This document shows positions 52,806-61,661 of a stretch of DNA of 64,000 nucleotides, one piece after another. Every line of letters starts with the position of its first letter. Within the stretch, counting starts at the first letter, position 1. The DNA comes from Paractinoplanes ovalisporus (lineage in GTDB: Bacteria; Actinomycetota; Actinomycetes; Mycobacteriales; Micromonosporaceae). The notes beneath the pieces are model-generated. The model was not told the DNA's origin and did not search any database. It worked only from the letters and a program-made list of their open reading frames with translations. The DNA is taken from positions 558,001 through 622,000 of the forward strand of contig NZ_JAENHP010000004.1 of the NCBI RefSeq assembly GCF_016834655.1, read 5' to 3'. The position numbers and the translations under genes were made by a program.

Positions 52806-53291
52806 ATGGTTTTCAGTGTCGGCGAGACCGTTGTTTACCCCCACCACGGGGCCGCACTCATCGAGGCAATCGAAACAAGGGTCATCAAGGGCGAAGAAAA
52901 GCAGTATCTCGTGCTGCGCGTCGCTCAGGGCGATCTGACCGTGCGGGTGCCCGCTGAGAACGCCGAGATCGTCGGCGTGCGCGAAGTGGTTGGCGAGGAA
53001 GGCCTGGGTAAGGTCTTCGACGTCCTCCGCGCTCCGCACACCGAGGAGCCGACGAACTGGTCGCGGCGTTACAAGGCCAATCTCGAGAAGCTTGCTTCCG
53101 GCAACCCCCTCAAGGTTGCCGAGGTTGTTCGTGACCTCTGGCGTCGTGAGCGTGAGCGTGGTCTCTCGGCCGGAGAGAAGCGCATGCTCGCGAAGGCTCG
53201 CGACATCCTCGTCGGTGAGGTTGCTCTGGCGGAGAAGAGCACCAAGGACGAAGCCGAGGTTCTCCTCGACAAGGTCCTCACCGAGGCCTGA
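52806..53291 (+). CDS. carD: CarD-family RNA polymerase-binding regulator
   Basis: CarD binds the RNA polymerase beta subunit and stabilises the open complex at vegetative promoters. The 161-residue protein has the Tudor-like RID domain (VFSVGETVVYPHHGAALIEA and EEKQYLVLRVAQGDLTVRVP), and a helical DNA-binding tail with the Trp in VVRDLWRRERERGLSAGEKR. ATG 52806. Genes ispD and ispF follow, as in M. tuberculosis, and may be in the same transcript. Confidence 0.97.
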   Translation: MVFSVGETVVYPHHGAALIEAIETRVIKGEEKQYLVLRVAQGDLTVRVPAENAEIVGVREVVGEEGLGKVFDVLRAPHTEEPTNWSRRYKANLEKLASGNPLKVAEVVRDLWRRERERGLSAGEKRMLAKARDILVGEVALAEKSTKDEAEVLLDKVLTEA

Positions 53292-53320
53292 TCCACCCCA
53301 CCTCGAACACAATTACACGT

Positions 53321-54037
53321 GTGTTTGCACAGGACCGCGACGTGACCGCGAAGCTCAATGCCCGCGGTGACGTCGCGGTCCTGGTTCCGGCGGCAGGTGC
53401 CGGCCTGCGGCTCGGTCCGGGCGGGCCCAAGGCTCTGCGTCTGCTCGCCGGCGAGCCGCTGCTCGTGCACGCGGTTCGCCGGGTCGCGGCCTCGCCGTCG
53501 GTCCGTCTGATCGTGATTGCCGCTCCCGCGACCGAGGTCGAGGCGGTGCGCACACTTCTGACGCCGGTCGCGCCGGTCACCGTGGTGGCCGGCGGGGCCG
53601 AACGTCAGGAATCGGTCGCGCTCGCGCTCGCCGCCGTCCCGCCCGAGATCGGCATCGTGCTGGTCCACGACGCGGCCCGCGCTCTCACCCCACCCGACGT
53701 GATCGAGTCGGTGGCGGCCGCCGTCCGTGAGGGCAGTCCCGCGGTGATCCCGGTGCTCCCGGTCGTCGACACCATCAAAGAGGTCTCGGCCGACGACACC
53801 GTTCTCGGCACGGTCGACCGTTCCGTCCTGCGCAGCGTGCAGACCCCGCAGGGCTTCCGCCGCGATGTGCTCGTCGCCGCCCATGCCACCGCGGCCGACT
53901 CGCTGACCGACGACGCCGGCCTGGTCGAGAAGGCCGGCATTCCGGTCACCTGCGTCCCCGGCTCCGACATGGCGATGAAGATCACCCGCCCTCTCGACCT
54001 GTTCCTGGCCGAGGCTCTGCTGGGCTCACCCCAATAA
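53321..54037 (+). CDS. ispD: 2-C-methyl-D-erythritol 4-phosphate cytidylyltransferase
   Basis: IspD makes CDP-ME in the MEP isoprenoid pathway. The 238-residue protein has the nucleotidyltransferase loop VAVLVPAAGAGLRLGPGGPK, GGAERQESVALALAAVP, VLVHDAARALTPPDVIESVA, VPVVDTIKEVS and the SVQTPQGFRRDVL motif. GTG 53321 gives about 20 residues before the conserved start; the in-frame GTG at 53342 is an alternative. It supplies isoprenoids for all prenyltransferases of the cell, including the UbiA type nearby. Confidence 0.95.
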   Translation: MFAQDRDVTAKLNARGDVAVLVPAAGAGLRLGPGGPKALRLLAGEPLLVHAVRRVAASPSVRLIVIAAPATEVEAVRTLLTPVAPVTVVAGGAERQESVALALAAVPPEIGIVLVHDAARALTPPDVIESVAAAVREGSPAVIPVLPVVDTIKEVSADDTVLGTVDRSVLRSVQTPQGFRRDVLVAAHATAADSLTDDAGLVEKAGIPVTCVPGSDMAMKITRPLDLFLAEALLGSPQ

Positions 54038-54107
54038 CCGGCCGGGCTTCGTCCCGCTGAAGCCGGCCGGGGGTCGATCGGGGTGCTGCCCTCGGTAGCC
54101 TGGCGAG

Positions 54108-54578
54108 GTGATCAACCAGCGCGTCGGTATCGGGACGGATGTGCACGCCTTCGAGCCGGGGCGTCCCTGCTGGGTGGCTGGGCTGTTGTGGCCGGACGAG
54201 GTCGGCCTGGCCGGGCACTCCGACGCCGATGTGGCCGCCCACGCGGCGTGCGATGCGCTCTTCGGCGCTTCCGGGCTCGGTGATCTCGGCAGCAACTTCG
54301 GCACGTCACGCCCCGAGTGGGCCGGTGCCTCGGGCGTCGCGCTGCTGACCGAGACCGCTCGCCTGGTCCGTGCGGCCTCCTTCGAGATCGTCAACGTCTC
54401 GATCCAGGTGATCGGCAACCATCCCAAAATCGGCAAGCGGCGGGCCGAGGCTCAGGAAGTGCTGTCGGCCGCGATCGGCGCGCCCGTCACCGTCTCGGGC
54501 ACCACGACCGACGGCCTGGGGCTGACCGGCCGCGGCGAGGGCCTGGCGGCGACGGCGATCGCCCTGATCACGCTCTGA
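54108..54578 (+). CDS. ispF: 2-C-methyl-D-erythritol 2,4-cyclodiphosphate synthase
   Basis: IspF closes CDP-ME-2-phosphate to the cyclodiphosphate. The 156-residue protein carries RVGIGTDVHAFEPGRPCWVA with Asp and His metal ligands, GHSDADVAAHAACDALFGAS with the zinc His, and the C-terminal SGTTTDGLGLTGRGEGLAAT. GTG 54108 follows ispD by 70 bases. In M. tuberculosis cysS comes next; here a TPR protein follows after 335 bases. Confidence 0.96.
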   Translation: MINQRVGIGTDVHAFEPGRPCWVAGLLWPDEVGLAGHSDADVAAHAACDALFGASGLGDLGSNFGTSRPEWAGASGVALLTETARLVRAASFEIVNVSIQVIGNHPKIGKRRAEAQEVLSAAIGAPVTVSGTTTDGLGLTGRGEGLAATAIALITL

Positions 54579-54608
54579 CGCGCCGGTCCCGCTTCCCCCG
54601 TCGACGGT

Positions 54609-54700
54609 GATCACGGGGGCTGTCGGCTGAAGCGCGTTGGTGACAGCGCTGACGGGTCGGCCGGGGGCGCGGTGTTGATCACGCTGGCGGTCGGCCGAAG
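54609..54700. repeat. Diverged direct repeat in the ispF-TPR gap
   Basis: A 24-base unit beginning GATCACG and ending GTCGGCYGAAG occurs at 54609-54632 and 54677-54700 with 20 of 24 identical bases. The whole gap 54579-54913 (335 bp) holds no gene and appears to be degenerate G-rich repeat sequence. Confidence 0.45.
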
Positions 54701-54913
54701 GTGAGACGGACGGTGGTCATGCTTGCTGCCGGCAAAAGGTACGGCGGTGGCCAGCGTGACTGCCTTGTGAAGGCGCGGCTGTAATTGCGGTGGCTGCCGG
54801 GGGACGGTGGCTGTGAGGGCGCTGATTGCCGGCTGGAAGTGCGGCCGGGAAGGCTCTGAACGCGCTGGTTACCCGCCAACGGGGGATTTCGCGGGAGCGC
54901 TTACTCTCGGAAT

Positions 54914-56071
54914 GTGGCCGCGCCCCTGGAACCTGAAACCACGCCGGAAGAGTATCGGCAGCGTGCGCTGTTGATGGCCGACCTCGGGAGATACGACGAG
55001 GCGGCGCAGGAGATCGCGTCGGGCCTGGAATCGGCGCCCGGCGATGCCAGTCTGCTCGCCACGCTGGCCCGCATCCACCTCGCGGCGGAACAGCCCGGTG
55101 AGGCGCTCCGGGCGGCGGAGAAGGCGGTCGCGTCCGAGCCGGGGAAGCTGCCCAACCTCGTCGTCCGGGCCATGGCCCTGGCCGACAGCCGCAAGTACGG
55201 GGAGGCGGCCCAGGTCGCCAGCGAGATCATCCGGCAGTGGCCGGCCGACGCGTACGCCCAGCGGACCGGGGCGGCCCTGCTCAGCGAGTCGCGCAACGGG
55301 CAGGAAGCGCTCAACGCGGCCTGGAACGCCGTCCGGGTCGCGCCGGCCGAAGCCGAGGCGCACCTGGTCCTGGCCGTCGTGGCAGCGCGGCTGCGGTTGT
55401 TCGATCTGGCCCAGAGGGCGTACGCGCAAGCCCTGGATCTTGACCCGGCGATCGGTGACGCCCAGCGTGACGTGGGCATCGTGCGCTTCGAACGGCGGCG
55501 CTGGGCGCAGGCCCTGGAATCGCTGGCCGACGAGGCGACCCTGCCCGTGCCGCCCGATGCCGAGGGTGACTATCCGCAGCCGTTCCCGCGGCCCTATCCG
55601 GCGCCTGACCGGCCCGCCCCCGACGAGCCTGAGACGACCTCGTCGACCAGCTGGACCGGTGAGAGCGTGGTCAGCCGGCCGCAGAAGCCCGTGCTCGACC
55701 CGTCGAACGAGTCGGCCGAGGCCGTTCGGCAGCATGTGCTGTACGGGACAAATGGCACCCTGGTCGCGGGCCTGGTCGCCGGTCTGATGACCCTGACCAG
55801 CGACGGCATCTCGCGGATGTGGGCCGGCCTGATCGGCATCCTGATCTTCGTGGGCGTGGTGTTCGTGCTGAACCGGGCCGTGCCGGAGCCGCTGGCCGTG
55901 GCGCTCGCCCGCCTGCGGCAGAACGACCGGGCCTTGGCGGCCGCGGCGTACGTCGGCTTCGTCGCGCCGCTGCTCCTGTTCGTCTATGCGCTGGTGGGCG
56001 GCGTCGTTCCCCTGGTCGCCGCCATGGTCGTGGCCGCGCTGGCCGAGCTGCTGATCCTCACCCGCCGCTGA
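54914..56071 (+). CDS. TPR-repeat membrane protein
   Basis: The 385-residue protein has about five to six tetratricopeptide-like repeats in residues 10-190 (for example YRQRALLMADLGRYDEAAQE and AEAHLVLAVVAARLRLFDLA), a Pro-rich linker around 215-260, and four C-terminal membrane helices (TLVAGLVAGLMTL, AGLIGILIFVGVVFVLNRAV, AAYVGFVAPLLLFVYALVGG and VPLVAAMVVAALAELLIL). The TPR part would scaffold protein partners at the inner membrane face; partners are unknown. GTG 54914. It is convergent with csnK with a shared terminator between. Confidence 0.75.
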   Translation: MAAPLEPETTPEEYRQRALLMADLGRYDEAAQEIASGLESAPGDASLLATLARIHLAAEQPGEALRAAEKAVASEPGKLPNLVVRAMALADSRKYGEAAQVASEIIRQWPADAYAQRTGAALLSESRNGQEALNAAWNAVRVAPAEAEAHLVLAVVAARLRLFDLAQRAYAQALDLDPAIGDAQRDVGIVRFERRRWAQALESLADEATLPVPPDAEGDYPQPFPRPYPAPDRPAPDEPETTSSTSWTGESVVSRPQKPVLDPSNESAEAVRQHVLYGTNGTLVAGLVAGLMTLTSDGISRMWAGLIGILIFVGVVFVLNRAVPEPLAVALARLRQNDRALAAAAYVGFVAPLLLFVYALVGGVVPLVAAMVVAALAELLILTRR

Positions 56072-56131
56072 AACGCGGCCGGCGGTGAGCAGGCTCGGCC
56101 GAGGCGCCCGGCGCGTGTAGGTGGGTAGCGG

Positions 56132-56180
56132 CTCGGCCCGGGGCGTGTGCCCCTCTGATGAGTGCGACGCCCGGGCCGAG
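56132..56180. terminator. Bidirectional terminator between TPR gene and csn operon
   Basis: CTCGGCCCGGGGCGT (56132-56146) and ACGCCCGGGCCGAG (56167-56180) form a 14-bp stem with one bulged G and a 20-nt loop between the convergent stops at 56071 and 56189. Confidence 0.6.
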
Positions 56181-56188
56181 GGGTGGAT

Positions 56189-57166
56189 CTAGGCGTCGGC
56201 GAGGGCGGCCCGCAGCGTGAGCTCGGCCGTGGCGGACTGGTTGAGGGCGTCCAGGGCCAGGAGCGCCGCGCCGACGATCGGTGGGGCGGTCGGCACCGAG
56301 ATCTCGACCAATGGGGCCTGCCCGCGCGCGCCCTCGACCACCTGGTCGTGCAACTGCGGGTGCTGGGCCCGCAGCACGCTGCCGCCCAGCACCAGCGCGT
56401 GCGGCCGGTCGAGCAGGTCCAGCCGGCTTGCCGCCACCCGGTGCTGGCCCACGATCTCGTCGGCCTGGCGCTTGATCAGCTGACCTGCGACCTCGTCACC
56501 CGCCGCGGCCACCTCGAACAACAGGCGGGACAGCGACGCGATCTCGGAGCGGGGGATCTCGCCGAAGTGCAGGGCCACCGAGACCGCCTCGACCGTGGGC
56601 TGGTCGAAGTGGGCGGCGACCGCGGCGCTCAGGGCGGTGGGCCGGCCGCGTCCGTCCTCGCCCCGCGCGGCCAGGTGCAGGGCCTGCTCGGCGAGTTCAT
56701 GGCCGCCGCCCCAGTCGCCGGAGATCGGACCGAGGGCGACAAAACGGGCCGTACGCCCGTCGGCCGCGCGGCCCACGCAGTTGTTGCCGGCGCCGCACAC
56801 CACGGTCACCGCGTCCGGCATCGAGGTGCCCGACCGCAGCAGCGCGAAGCAGTCGTTGTCCACGATGGTCCGGGCCGCCCACGACTTGGCCGACAACGCC
56901 TCGTGCAGGCGGGTGACCTCGATCGGCAGGTCGGCGCCGGCCAGATAGGCGGCCACCACCTCGACCGGCGTGCCCACGGGCAGCCCGGCCCGCGCGTGCA
57001 CGTCGTGGATCAGCTGGTCGAGCACGCGGACCGTGCCGTCGAGGCCGATGTTGTGCGGTGACGACGTGCCGCCGCGGACGTGGCCCAGCACTTCGCCGGC
57101 GGCCGTCCCGAGCACCACGTCGGTCTTCGAGTTGCCGCCGTCGACCGCCAGATAGAGCGCTCTCAT
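56189..57166 (-). CDS. csnK: BadF/BadG-family amino-sugar kinase (CsnK-like)
   Basis: The 325-residue kinase has the acetate kinase/Hsp70 fold: LYLAVDGGNSKTDVVLGTAA (phosphate-1), DNDCFALLRSG, VVCGAGNNCVGRAADGR and GPISGDWGGGHELAEQALHL, then LVLGGSVLRAQHP. N-acetylglucosamine/glucosamine kinases of this family share the IGGxGSG-like loop, here altered. By synteny with the csnR-K operon of Streptomyces it should phosphorylate glucosamine released from chitosan oligomers. ATG 57166 overlaps the csnH stop (ATGA). It is the last gene of the operon. Confidence 0.87.
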   Translation of the reverse strand: MRALYLAVDGGNSKTDVVLGTAAGEVLGHVRGGTSSPHNIGLDGTVRVLDQLIHDVHARAGLPVGTPVEVVAAYLAGADLPIEVTRLHEALSAKSWAARTIVDNDCFALLRSGTSMPDAVTVVCGAGNNCVGRAADGRTARFVALGPISGDWGGGHELAEQALHLAARGEDGRGRPTALSAAVAAHFDQPTVEAVSVALHFGEIPRSEIASLSRLLFEVAAAGDEVAGQLIKRQADEIVGQHRVAASRLDLLDRPHALVLGGSVLRAQHPQLHDQVVEGARGQAPLVEISVPTAPPIVGAALLALDALNQSATAELTLRAALADA

Positions 57167-58419
57167 CGGGCCCACGCGAGATGGGCGCGACCGCTGGCGA
57201 TCAGCCGGTCGGTGAGCGGGTCGGCGATCTCGTGCTGCCCGATCAGCGGGTGGGCGAGCAGGGCGCGGTAGACCCGGTCGCGCCCGCCGCGCAGAGCCGC
57301 GTCCAACGCATACTCTTCGTAACCAGACACATGACCGATAAGTCCGGAGATGTCAGGAGGCAGGGTCGACACGGCCAGTGGTGCGGGGCCGTCGGTTGTG
57401 GCACGGGCCGACACTTCGACCACGGCCGATGGTGGCAGGAAGGGCAAAAGGCCCTCATTGCGTACGTTGACCGAATGCACTGACTGCGAGTCGAACCCGT
57501 GCAGCGAGGCGATCAACCCCACCGCGGCCTCCGAATAGAACGCGCCCCCACGCTCGCCGAGCAGCGCCGGCTTCTCGACCAGTGACACGTCCCGATACAT
57601 CTCGAGCAGCGAAGCCTCCAGCTCGGCCACCCGCTGGCCCCGGGTCGGGGCGCCGATCAGCGACCGCACGTGACGGTCGTGCGAATAGAAGTACGACAGG
57701 TAGTAGGACGGCACGTTGCCCAGCGACCGCAGCACAGCGGGGTCCAGGTCGACCTCGGCCGCGATCGCATCGCCGTACGAGGAAAGCAGTGAGGGCAGTT
57801 GATCCACACCATCCACATAGGCCGCCCGCTCCCAGGTCAGGTGGTTGAGGCCGACGTGTTCGAGCACCACCTGCGACGGGTCCACGCCGAGGTGGCCGGC
57901 GAACCGCCGCTGGAAGCCGATCGCCACGTTGCACAGCCCGACCGCCCGGTGACCGGCGTCGAGCAGGGCCCGCGTGACGATGCCGACCGGATTCGTGAAG
58001 TCGATGATCCACGCCCCCGGCTTGGCCCGCTCGCGGATGCGTGACGCCACGTCGAGCACCACGGGGACCGTACGGAGGGCTTTGGCCAGGCCCCCGGCGC
58101 CCGTGGTCTCCTGACCGACGCAGCCGCAGTCGAGCGGGAACGTCTCGTCGTTGATCCGGGCCTGCTGGCCGCCGACGCGCAGCTGGATCAGGGCCACGTC
58201 GGCGTCGGTCACGCCCGCGTCGAGGTCGGTCGTCCACCAGATCTTGGCCGGGTGACCGTGGTGCCGCAGGATGCGGGCGGAGAACGCGCCCACCACCTCG
58301 AGCCGCTCGTCGGCCGGGTCGATCAGCACCAGTTCGGTGACCATCGACCCGAGCCGGGCGAACCCGTCGACCAGTTCCGGCGTGTAGGTGGATCCACCGC
58401 CGATGACTGCGATTTTCAA
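57163..58419 (-). CDS. csnH: GH4 family glycosidase (CsnH-like)
   Basis: GH4 enzymes use NAD+ and a divalent metal for redox-assisted glycoside hydrolysis. The 418-residue protein has the dinucleotide site IAVIGGGSTYTPELVDGFAR, IQLRVGGQQARINDETFPLD, DFTNPVGIVTRALLDAG, CNVAIGFQRRFAGHLGV with the metal Cys, and the metal His in HVGLNHLTW. It likely cleaves imported chitosan oligosaccharides or their phosphates. The start is TTG 58419, overlapping the permease TGA as TTGA; no ATG or GTG fits. Confidence 0.88.
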   Translation of the reverse strand: MKIAVIGGGSTYTPELVDGFARLGSMVTELVLIDPADERLEVVGAFSARILRHHGHPAKIWWTTDLDAGVTDADVALIQLRVGGQQARINDETFPLDCGCVGQETTGAGGLAKALRTVPVVLDVASRIRERAKPGAWIIDFTNPVGIVTRALLDAGHRAVGLCNVAIGFQRRFAGHLGVDPSQVVLEHVGLNHLTWERAAYVDGVDQLPSLLSSYGDAIAAEVDLDPAVLRSLGNVPSYYLSYFYSHDRHVRSLIGAPTRGQRVAELEASLLEMYRDVSLVEKPALLGERGGAFYSEAAVGLIASLHGFDSQSVHSVNVRNEGLLPFLPPSAVVEVSARATTDGPAPLAVSTLPPDISGLIGHVSGYEEYALDAALRGGRDRVYRALLAHPLIGQHEIADPLTDRLIASGRAHLAWAR

Positions 58420-59297
58420 CCCTTGAATCCCGTCAATGTGATGCCTTGGACGAAGGCACGTTGAGCGAAGAAGAAAATGATGATGAGAGGGGCCATGGCC
58501 AGCACCGTGGCCGCCGTGACCAGGTTCCAGTCGACGTGATGGACACTGTGGAACGACGCCAGGCCGAGCGAAAGCGTCCACGAGTTCTCGTTCTCACTGG
58601 TGTAGAGCAGCGGGCCGTAATAGTCGTTCCAGCAGTAGAAGAACTGGAACAGCCCGGCCGCCGCGATGCCGGGGCGGGCCATCGGCAGCACGACCCGCAG
58701 CAGCGTGCGCCACTCGCCACAGCCGTCGACCCGGGCCGCGTCCAGATACTCGCTCGGGATGGTGAGCAGGAACTGGCGCAGCAGGAAGATGCAGAACGCG
58801 TCGCCGAAGACGGCCGGGATGATCAGCGGGGCCAGCGAGCCGGTGAGGCCGTAGCGGGCCCACATCAGATACAGCGGCACGGTGACGACCTGCGGCGGGA
58901 GCATCATCACGCAGATCACGAGCAGGAACAGCCCGTTGCGGCCCCGGAACTTCAACTTCGCCAGCGCGTACGCGGCGGGAACGCTCGACAACAGCACCAG
59001 CACCGTCGACGACACCGCGTAGATGACCGTGTTGAGCAGATAGTGCGGCAGCGGCGTGACCTCGAAGACCCGGACGTAGTTCTCCGGATGCCACGAGTTG
59101 GGCCAGTAGTCGCTGGTCAGGGCTTGGTCGCTGGTCATCAGCGAGAGCAGCACCAGATAGACCACCGGCGTCACGAACATGATGCCGAGCGCGATCGCGA
59201 TGCTGTGCTTGCCGATCCACGCCAGCCGGCGTTGGCGGTGATAGCGCCGGTCGGGGGCGGGTGCCTCCACCACCGGCGGAGAAAGCACGGCGGTCAC
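58416..59297 (-). CDS. csnG: Sugar ABC transporter permease (CsnG-like)
   Basis: This 293-residue inner-membrane permease of the MalG type has six helices and the EAA loop EYLDAARVDGCGEWRTLLRV ahead of LPMARPGIAA. GTG 59297 overlaps the previous permease stop as GTGA. With CsnF it should form the channel for chitosan oligosaccharides. No ATPase gene lies in the operon, so a shared MsiK-type ATPase is expected. Confidence 0.93.
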   Translation of the reverse strand: MTAVLSPPVVEAPAPDRRYHRQRRLAWIGKHSIAIALGIMFVTPVVYLVLLSLMTSDQALTSDYWPNSWHPENYVRVFEVTPLPHYLLNTVIYAVSSTVLVLLSSVPAAYALAKLKFRGRNGLFLLVICVMMLPPQVVTVPLYLMWARYGLTGSLAPLIIPAVFGDAFCIFLLRQFLLTIPSEYLDAARVDGCGEWRTLLRVVLPMARPGIAAAGLFQFFYCWNDYYGPLLYTSENENSWTLSLGLASFHSVHHVDWNLVTAATVLAMAPLIIIFFFAQRAFVQGITLTGFKG

Positions 59298-60232
59298 GAT
59301 TCCTCCCCGGTGAAGGCCTTGGCCCGGCGCAGCAGGATCAGGGTGACCCCGAGCGCCACCACGAACAGCCCGATGGCCAGCGCGTTCGCATAGCCGAGGG
59401 CGCTGTAGCGGAAGCCGACGGTGTAGAGCCAGAGCGGGTAGGTGAACGTCGAGCCCTCGGGGAAGCCGAAGTTCGACGAGATCCCGCCGCCGACGGTGGC
59501 GTTCCCGCTGGCGATCGAGCCCGCCACCGCCGCCTGGTCGAAGTACTGCAACGTGTAGATCACGCCGGTCACCGCGGCGAACAGGACCACCGGCTGGATC
59601 GTCGGCAGCGTGATCGACCGGAAGCGCTGCCACGCGTTGGCGCCGTCCAGCTCGGCCGCCTCGTACAGGCTGGCCGGAACCCCGAGGACGGCCGCCAGGA
59701 AGATCACCATCAGGTCGCCGATCGCCCACAGCCCGAGCAGGACGAGCGAGGGCTTGGCCCACGCCGGCGAGTTGAACCAGAGCGGGCCCTCGATGCCGAT
59801 CATCTCGAGGAAGTGGTTGACCGGTCCGGTGCCCGGCTTCAGCAGGTAGACGAACGCGATGGTGGCGGCCACCGGAGGAACCAGCGCCGGCAGGTAGAAC
59901 AGCGTCCGGAAGAACCCGGCACCCCGCTTGAGCTGGGTGAGCAGCATCGACAGGCCGATCGCGCCGATGATGCGTACGGGAACGAAGACCACCACCATCC
60001 AGAGCGTGTTGCGAATGGACTGGAGCAGGAACGGGTCGTCCGCCATCCGCCGGTAGTTGTCCAGACCCACCCACTCGGGCACAGAGAGCAGGTCGAACTT
60101 CGTGAACGAGAAGTAGACCGCCGAACCCAGCGGGTAGAGGAAGAACACCGCGATACCGATCAGCGCGGGCGCGAGGAACGAGAGGGTCGTGGCGCCTTTC
60201 CTCACCCGTACGCCCAAGGGTTTGGCGGTCAT
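59294..60232 (-). CDS. csnF: Sugar ABC transporter permease (CsnF-like)
   Basis: The 312-residue MalF-type permease has six helices (for example TTLSFLAPALIGIAVFFLYP) and the EAA loop ASLYEAAELDGANAWQRFRS followed by ITLPTIQPVV. ATG 60232 is preceded three bases away by the solute-binding protein stop. It pairs with the second permease; the two genes overlap by four bases. Confidence 0.93.
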   Translation of the reverse strand: MTAKPLGVRVRKGATTLSFLAPALIGIAVFFLYPLGSAVYFSFTKFDLLSVPEWVGLDNYRRMADDPFLLQSIRNTLWMVVVFVPVRIIGAIGLSMLLTQLKRGAGFFRTLFYLPALVPPVAATIAFVYLLKPGTGPVNHFLEMIGIEGPLWFNSPAWAKPSLVLLGLWAIGDLMVIFLAAVLGVPASLYEAAELDGANAWQRFRSITLPTIQPVVLFAAVTGVIYTLQYFDQAAVAGSIASGNATVGGGISSNFGFPEGSTFTYPLWLYTVGFRYSALGYANALAIGLFVVALGVTLILLRRAKAFTGEES

Positions 60233-60235
60233 CTC

Positions 60236-61552
60236 TCAGCCGCCCAGCGTCATGACACTGTTGATCTGCTTGTCGGCGCCGGCCAGACCGGCATCGAGAT
60301 CCTTGACCTTGCCCGCCTGATAGCTGTTGAGGAACTGACCGAACGTTTCCTGGTACGCCGGGCCCGACGCGCTGGGCGGCGTGGTCGAGGAGTTCGGGTT
60401 GGTGAAGATGTCGATGAACGTCTTGAAGTCGGCGTCCGCGTTGAGGCCCGGGTCGGCGATCGAGGCGGTCGTGGTCGGGATGTTCTTGAGCAGCCCGGAC
60501 AGCTTGACGATGGCCTTGTCGTTCGTGGTCAGATACTTGATCAGCTCCCACGCGGCCTCGGGGTTCTTGGCGTTCTTGCTGATCCCGACGATGTTGCCGG
60601 TGACGTAGCCGCCGCCGTACCGGGCGGGGTCGCTGGTCGGGATCGGCGCCACCCCGTACTTGAGGTTCGGGGTCTGGTCCTTGACGAACGCCAGGCGGTA
60701 CTCGGCGTCGATGTTGATCGCGACCTGGCCCTTCTGGAACGCGTTGTCGGCGCTGTACTCGTCACCCAGGCTCGCCCGGAACTTGGTCAGGTTCTCGTAG
60801 CCGTACCAGTCCACGAGCTGCTTCTGCCAGGTCATCAGCGTCTTCCAGGCCGGGTCGGAGCCGACCGCGGACTTGCCGTCGTCGGTGAGCCACTTGGCGC
60901 CGACGGCCGGGGCGAGGTGCGAGGCCGCGTTCTCATAGAAGTCGTAGAGCGGCAGGAACCCGACGGTCTTCAGCGAGCCGTCCGCGTTCTTCACGGTCAG
61001 TTTCTTCGCGTACGCGGTGAGCTCGTCGAGGGTCTTGGGCGGCGCGCTGAGGCCGGCCTTGGCGAACAGGTCCTTGTTGTAGAACATGCCGTACGCGTCG
61101 GCCAGGAACGGCATCGCGCAGCGCTTGCCCTGATACTCCGTATAGGACCGGGTGGTCGCGTTGAGCTGGTTCAGGTCCACTTTGTCCCGATCGATGTACT
61201 GCTTGAGGTCGACCCACGCGCCGGACGCGCAGAACTTGCCGACCACGTCGGTGGAGTAGGAGAGGCCGACGTCGGGACCGTTGCCGGCGCCGATGGCCTG
61301 GGTGACCTTGGAGTCGTCCTGACCGGACTTGACCGTCACCTTGATCTTCGGGTGGGCGGCCTCGAAGTCCTTGACCACCTGGTCGATCGCGTCGGCCTCG
61401 CGCTCGGTGAAGAAGTGCCAGAGCTCGACGGTGCCGGCGACCTCCGTACCGGGGTCGGCGATCTTGGTTTCCTTGGGCGCCGGGGTGCAGGCGGCGGCCA
61501 GGGAAGCCGCGGTTATCAGGGCAAAAAGGGCGCGCGGGAACCGTTTGTTCAC
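60236..61552 (-). CDS. csnE: Extracellular solute-binding lipoprotein (CsnE-like)
   Basis: The 438-residue family 1 binding protein has a lipoprotein signal (RALFALITAASLAAAC, Cys22) and the two-lobed fold with the hallmarks TVELWHFFTEREADAIDQVV, GNGPDVGLSYSTDVVGKF, PFLADAYGMFYNKDLFAKAG and GVAPIPTSDPARYGGGYVTG. GTG 61552 with GAGAGG before it. In the Streptomyces csn operon this gene binds chitosan oligosaccharides. It lies 106 bases after csnR, beyond a hairpin. Confidence 0.92.
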   Translation of the reverse strand: MNKRFPRALFALITAASLAAACTPAPKETKIADPGTEVAGTVELWHFFTEREADAIDQVVKDFEAAHPKIKVTVKSGQDDSKVTQAIGAGNGPDVGLSYSTDVVGKFCASGAWVDLKQYIDRDKVDLNQLNATTRSYTEYQGKRCAMPFLADAYGMFYNKDLFAKAGLSAPPKTLDELTAYAKKLTVKNADGSLKTVGFLPLYDFYENAASHLAPAVGAKWLTDDGKSAVGSDPAWKTLMTWQKQLVDWYGYENLTKFRASLGDEYSADNAFQKGQVAINIDAEYRLAFVKDQTPNLKYGVAPIPTSDPARYGGGYVTGNIVGISKNAKNPEAAWELIKYLTTNDKAIVKLSGLLKNIPTTTASIADPGLNADADFKTFIDIFTNPNSSTTPPSASGPAYQETFGQFLNSYQAGKVKDLDAGLAGADKQINSVMTLGG

Positions 61553-61574
61553 TGTGGCCTCTCAGGTTTCGTCT

Positions 61575-61620
61575 GTGCGAAGAAACGAAATAAAGCGATA
61601 AAACGCGAGAAATTGAAAGG
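61575..61620. other. AT-rich patch between csnR and csnE
   Basis: Bases 61581-61620 are only about 35% GC in a region of roughly 70% GC. They lie just upstream of csnE and could hold an internal promoter, but no convincing -35/-10 pair was found. Confidence 0.4.
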
Positions 61621-61635
61621 GTCGACGGAGGGGTG

Positions 61636-61661
61636 TGATCCCGAACCGTGGTTCGGGATCA
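61636..61661 (-). terminator. Intercistronic hairpin at the csnR stop
   Basis: TGATCCCGAACC and GGTTCGGGATCA are perfect 12-bp arms with a 2-base centre (GT). The stop codon of csnR is the outer end of the hairpin. No T run follows; it may reduce read-through or protect the upstream mRNA so that csnR and csnE-K are made at different levels. Confidence 0.6.
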
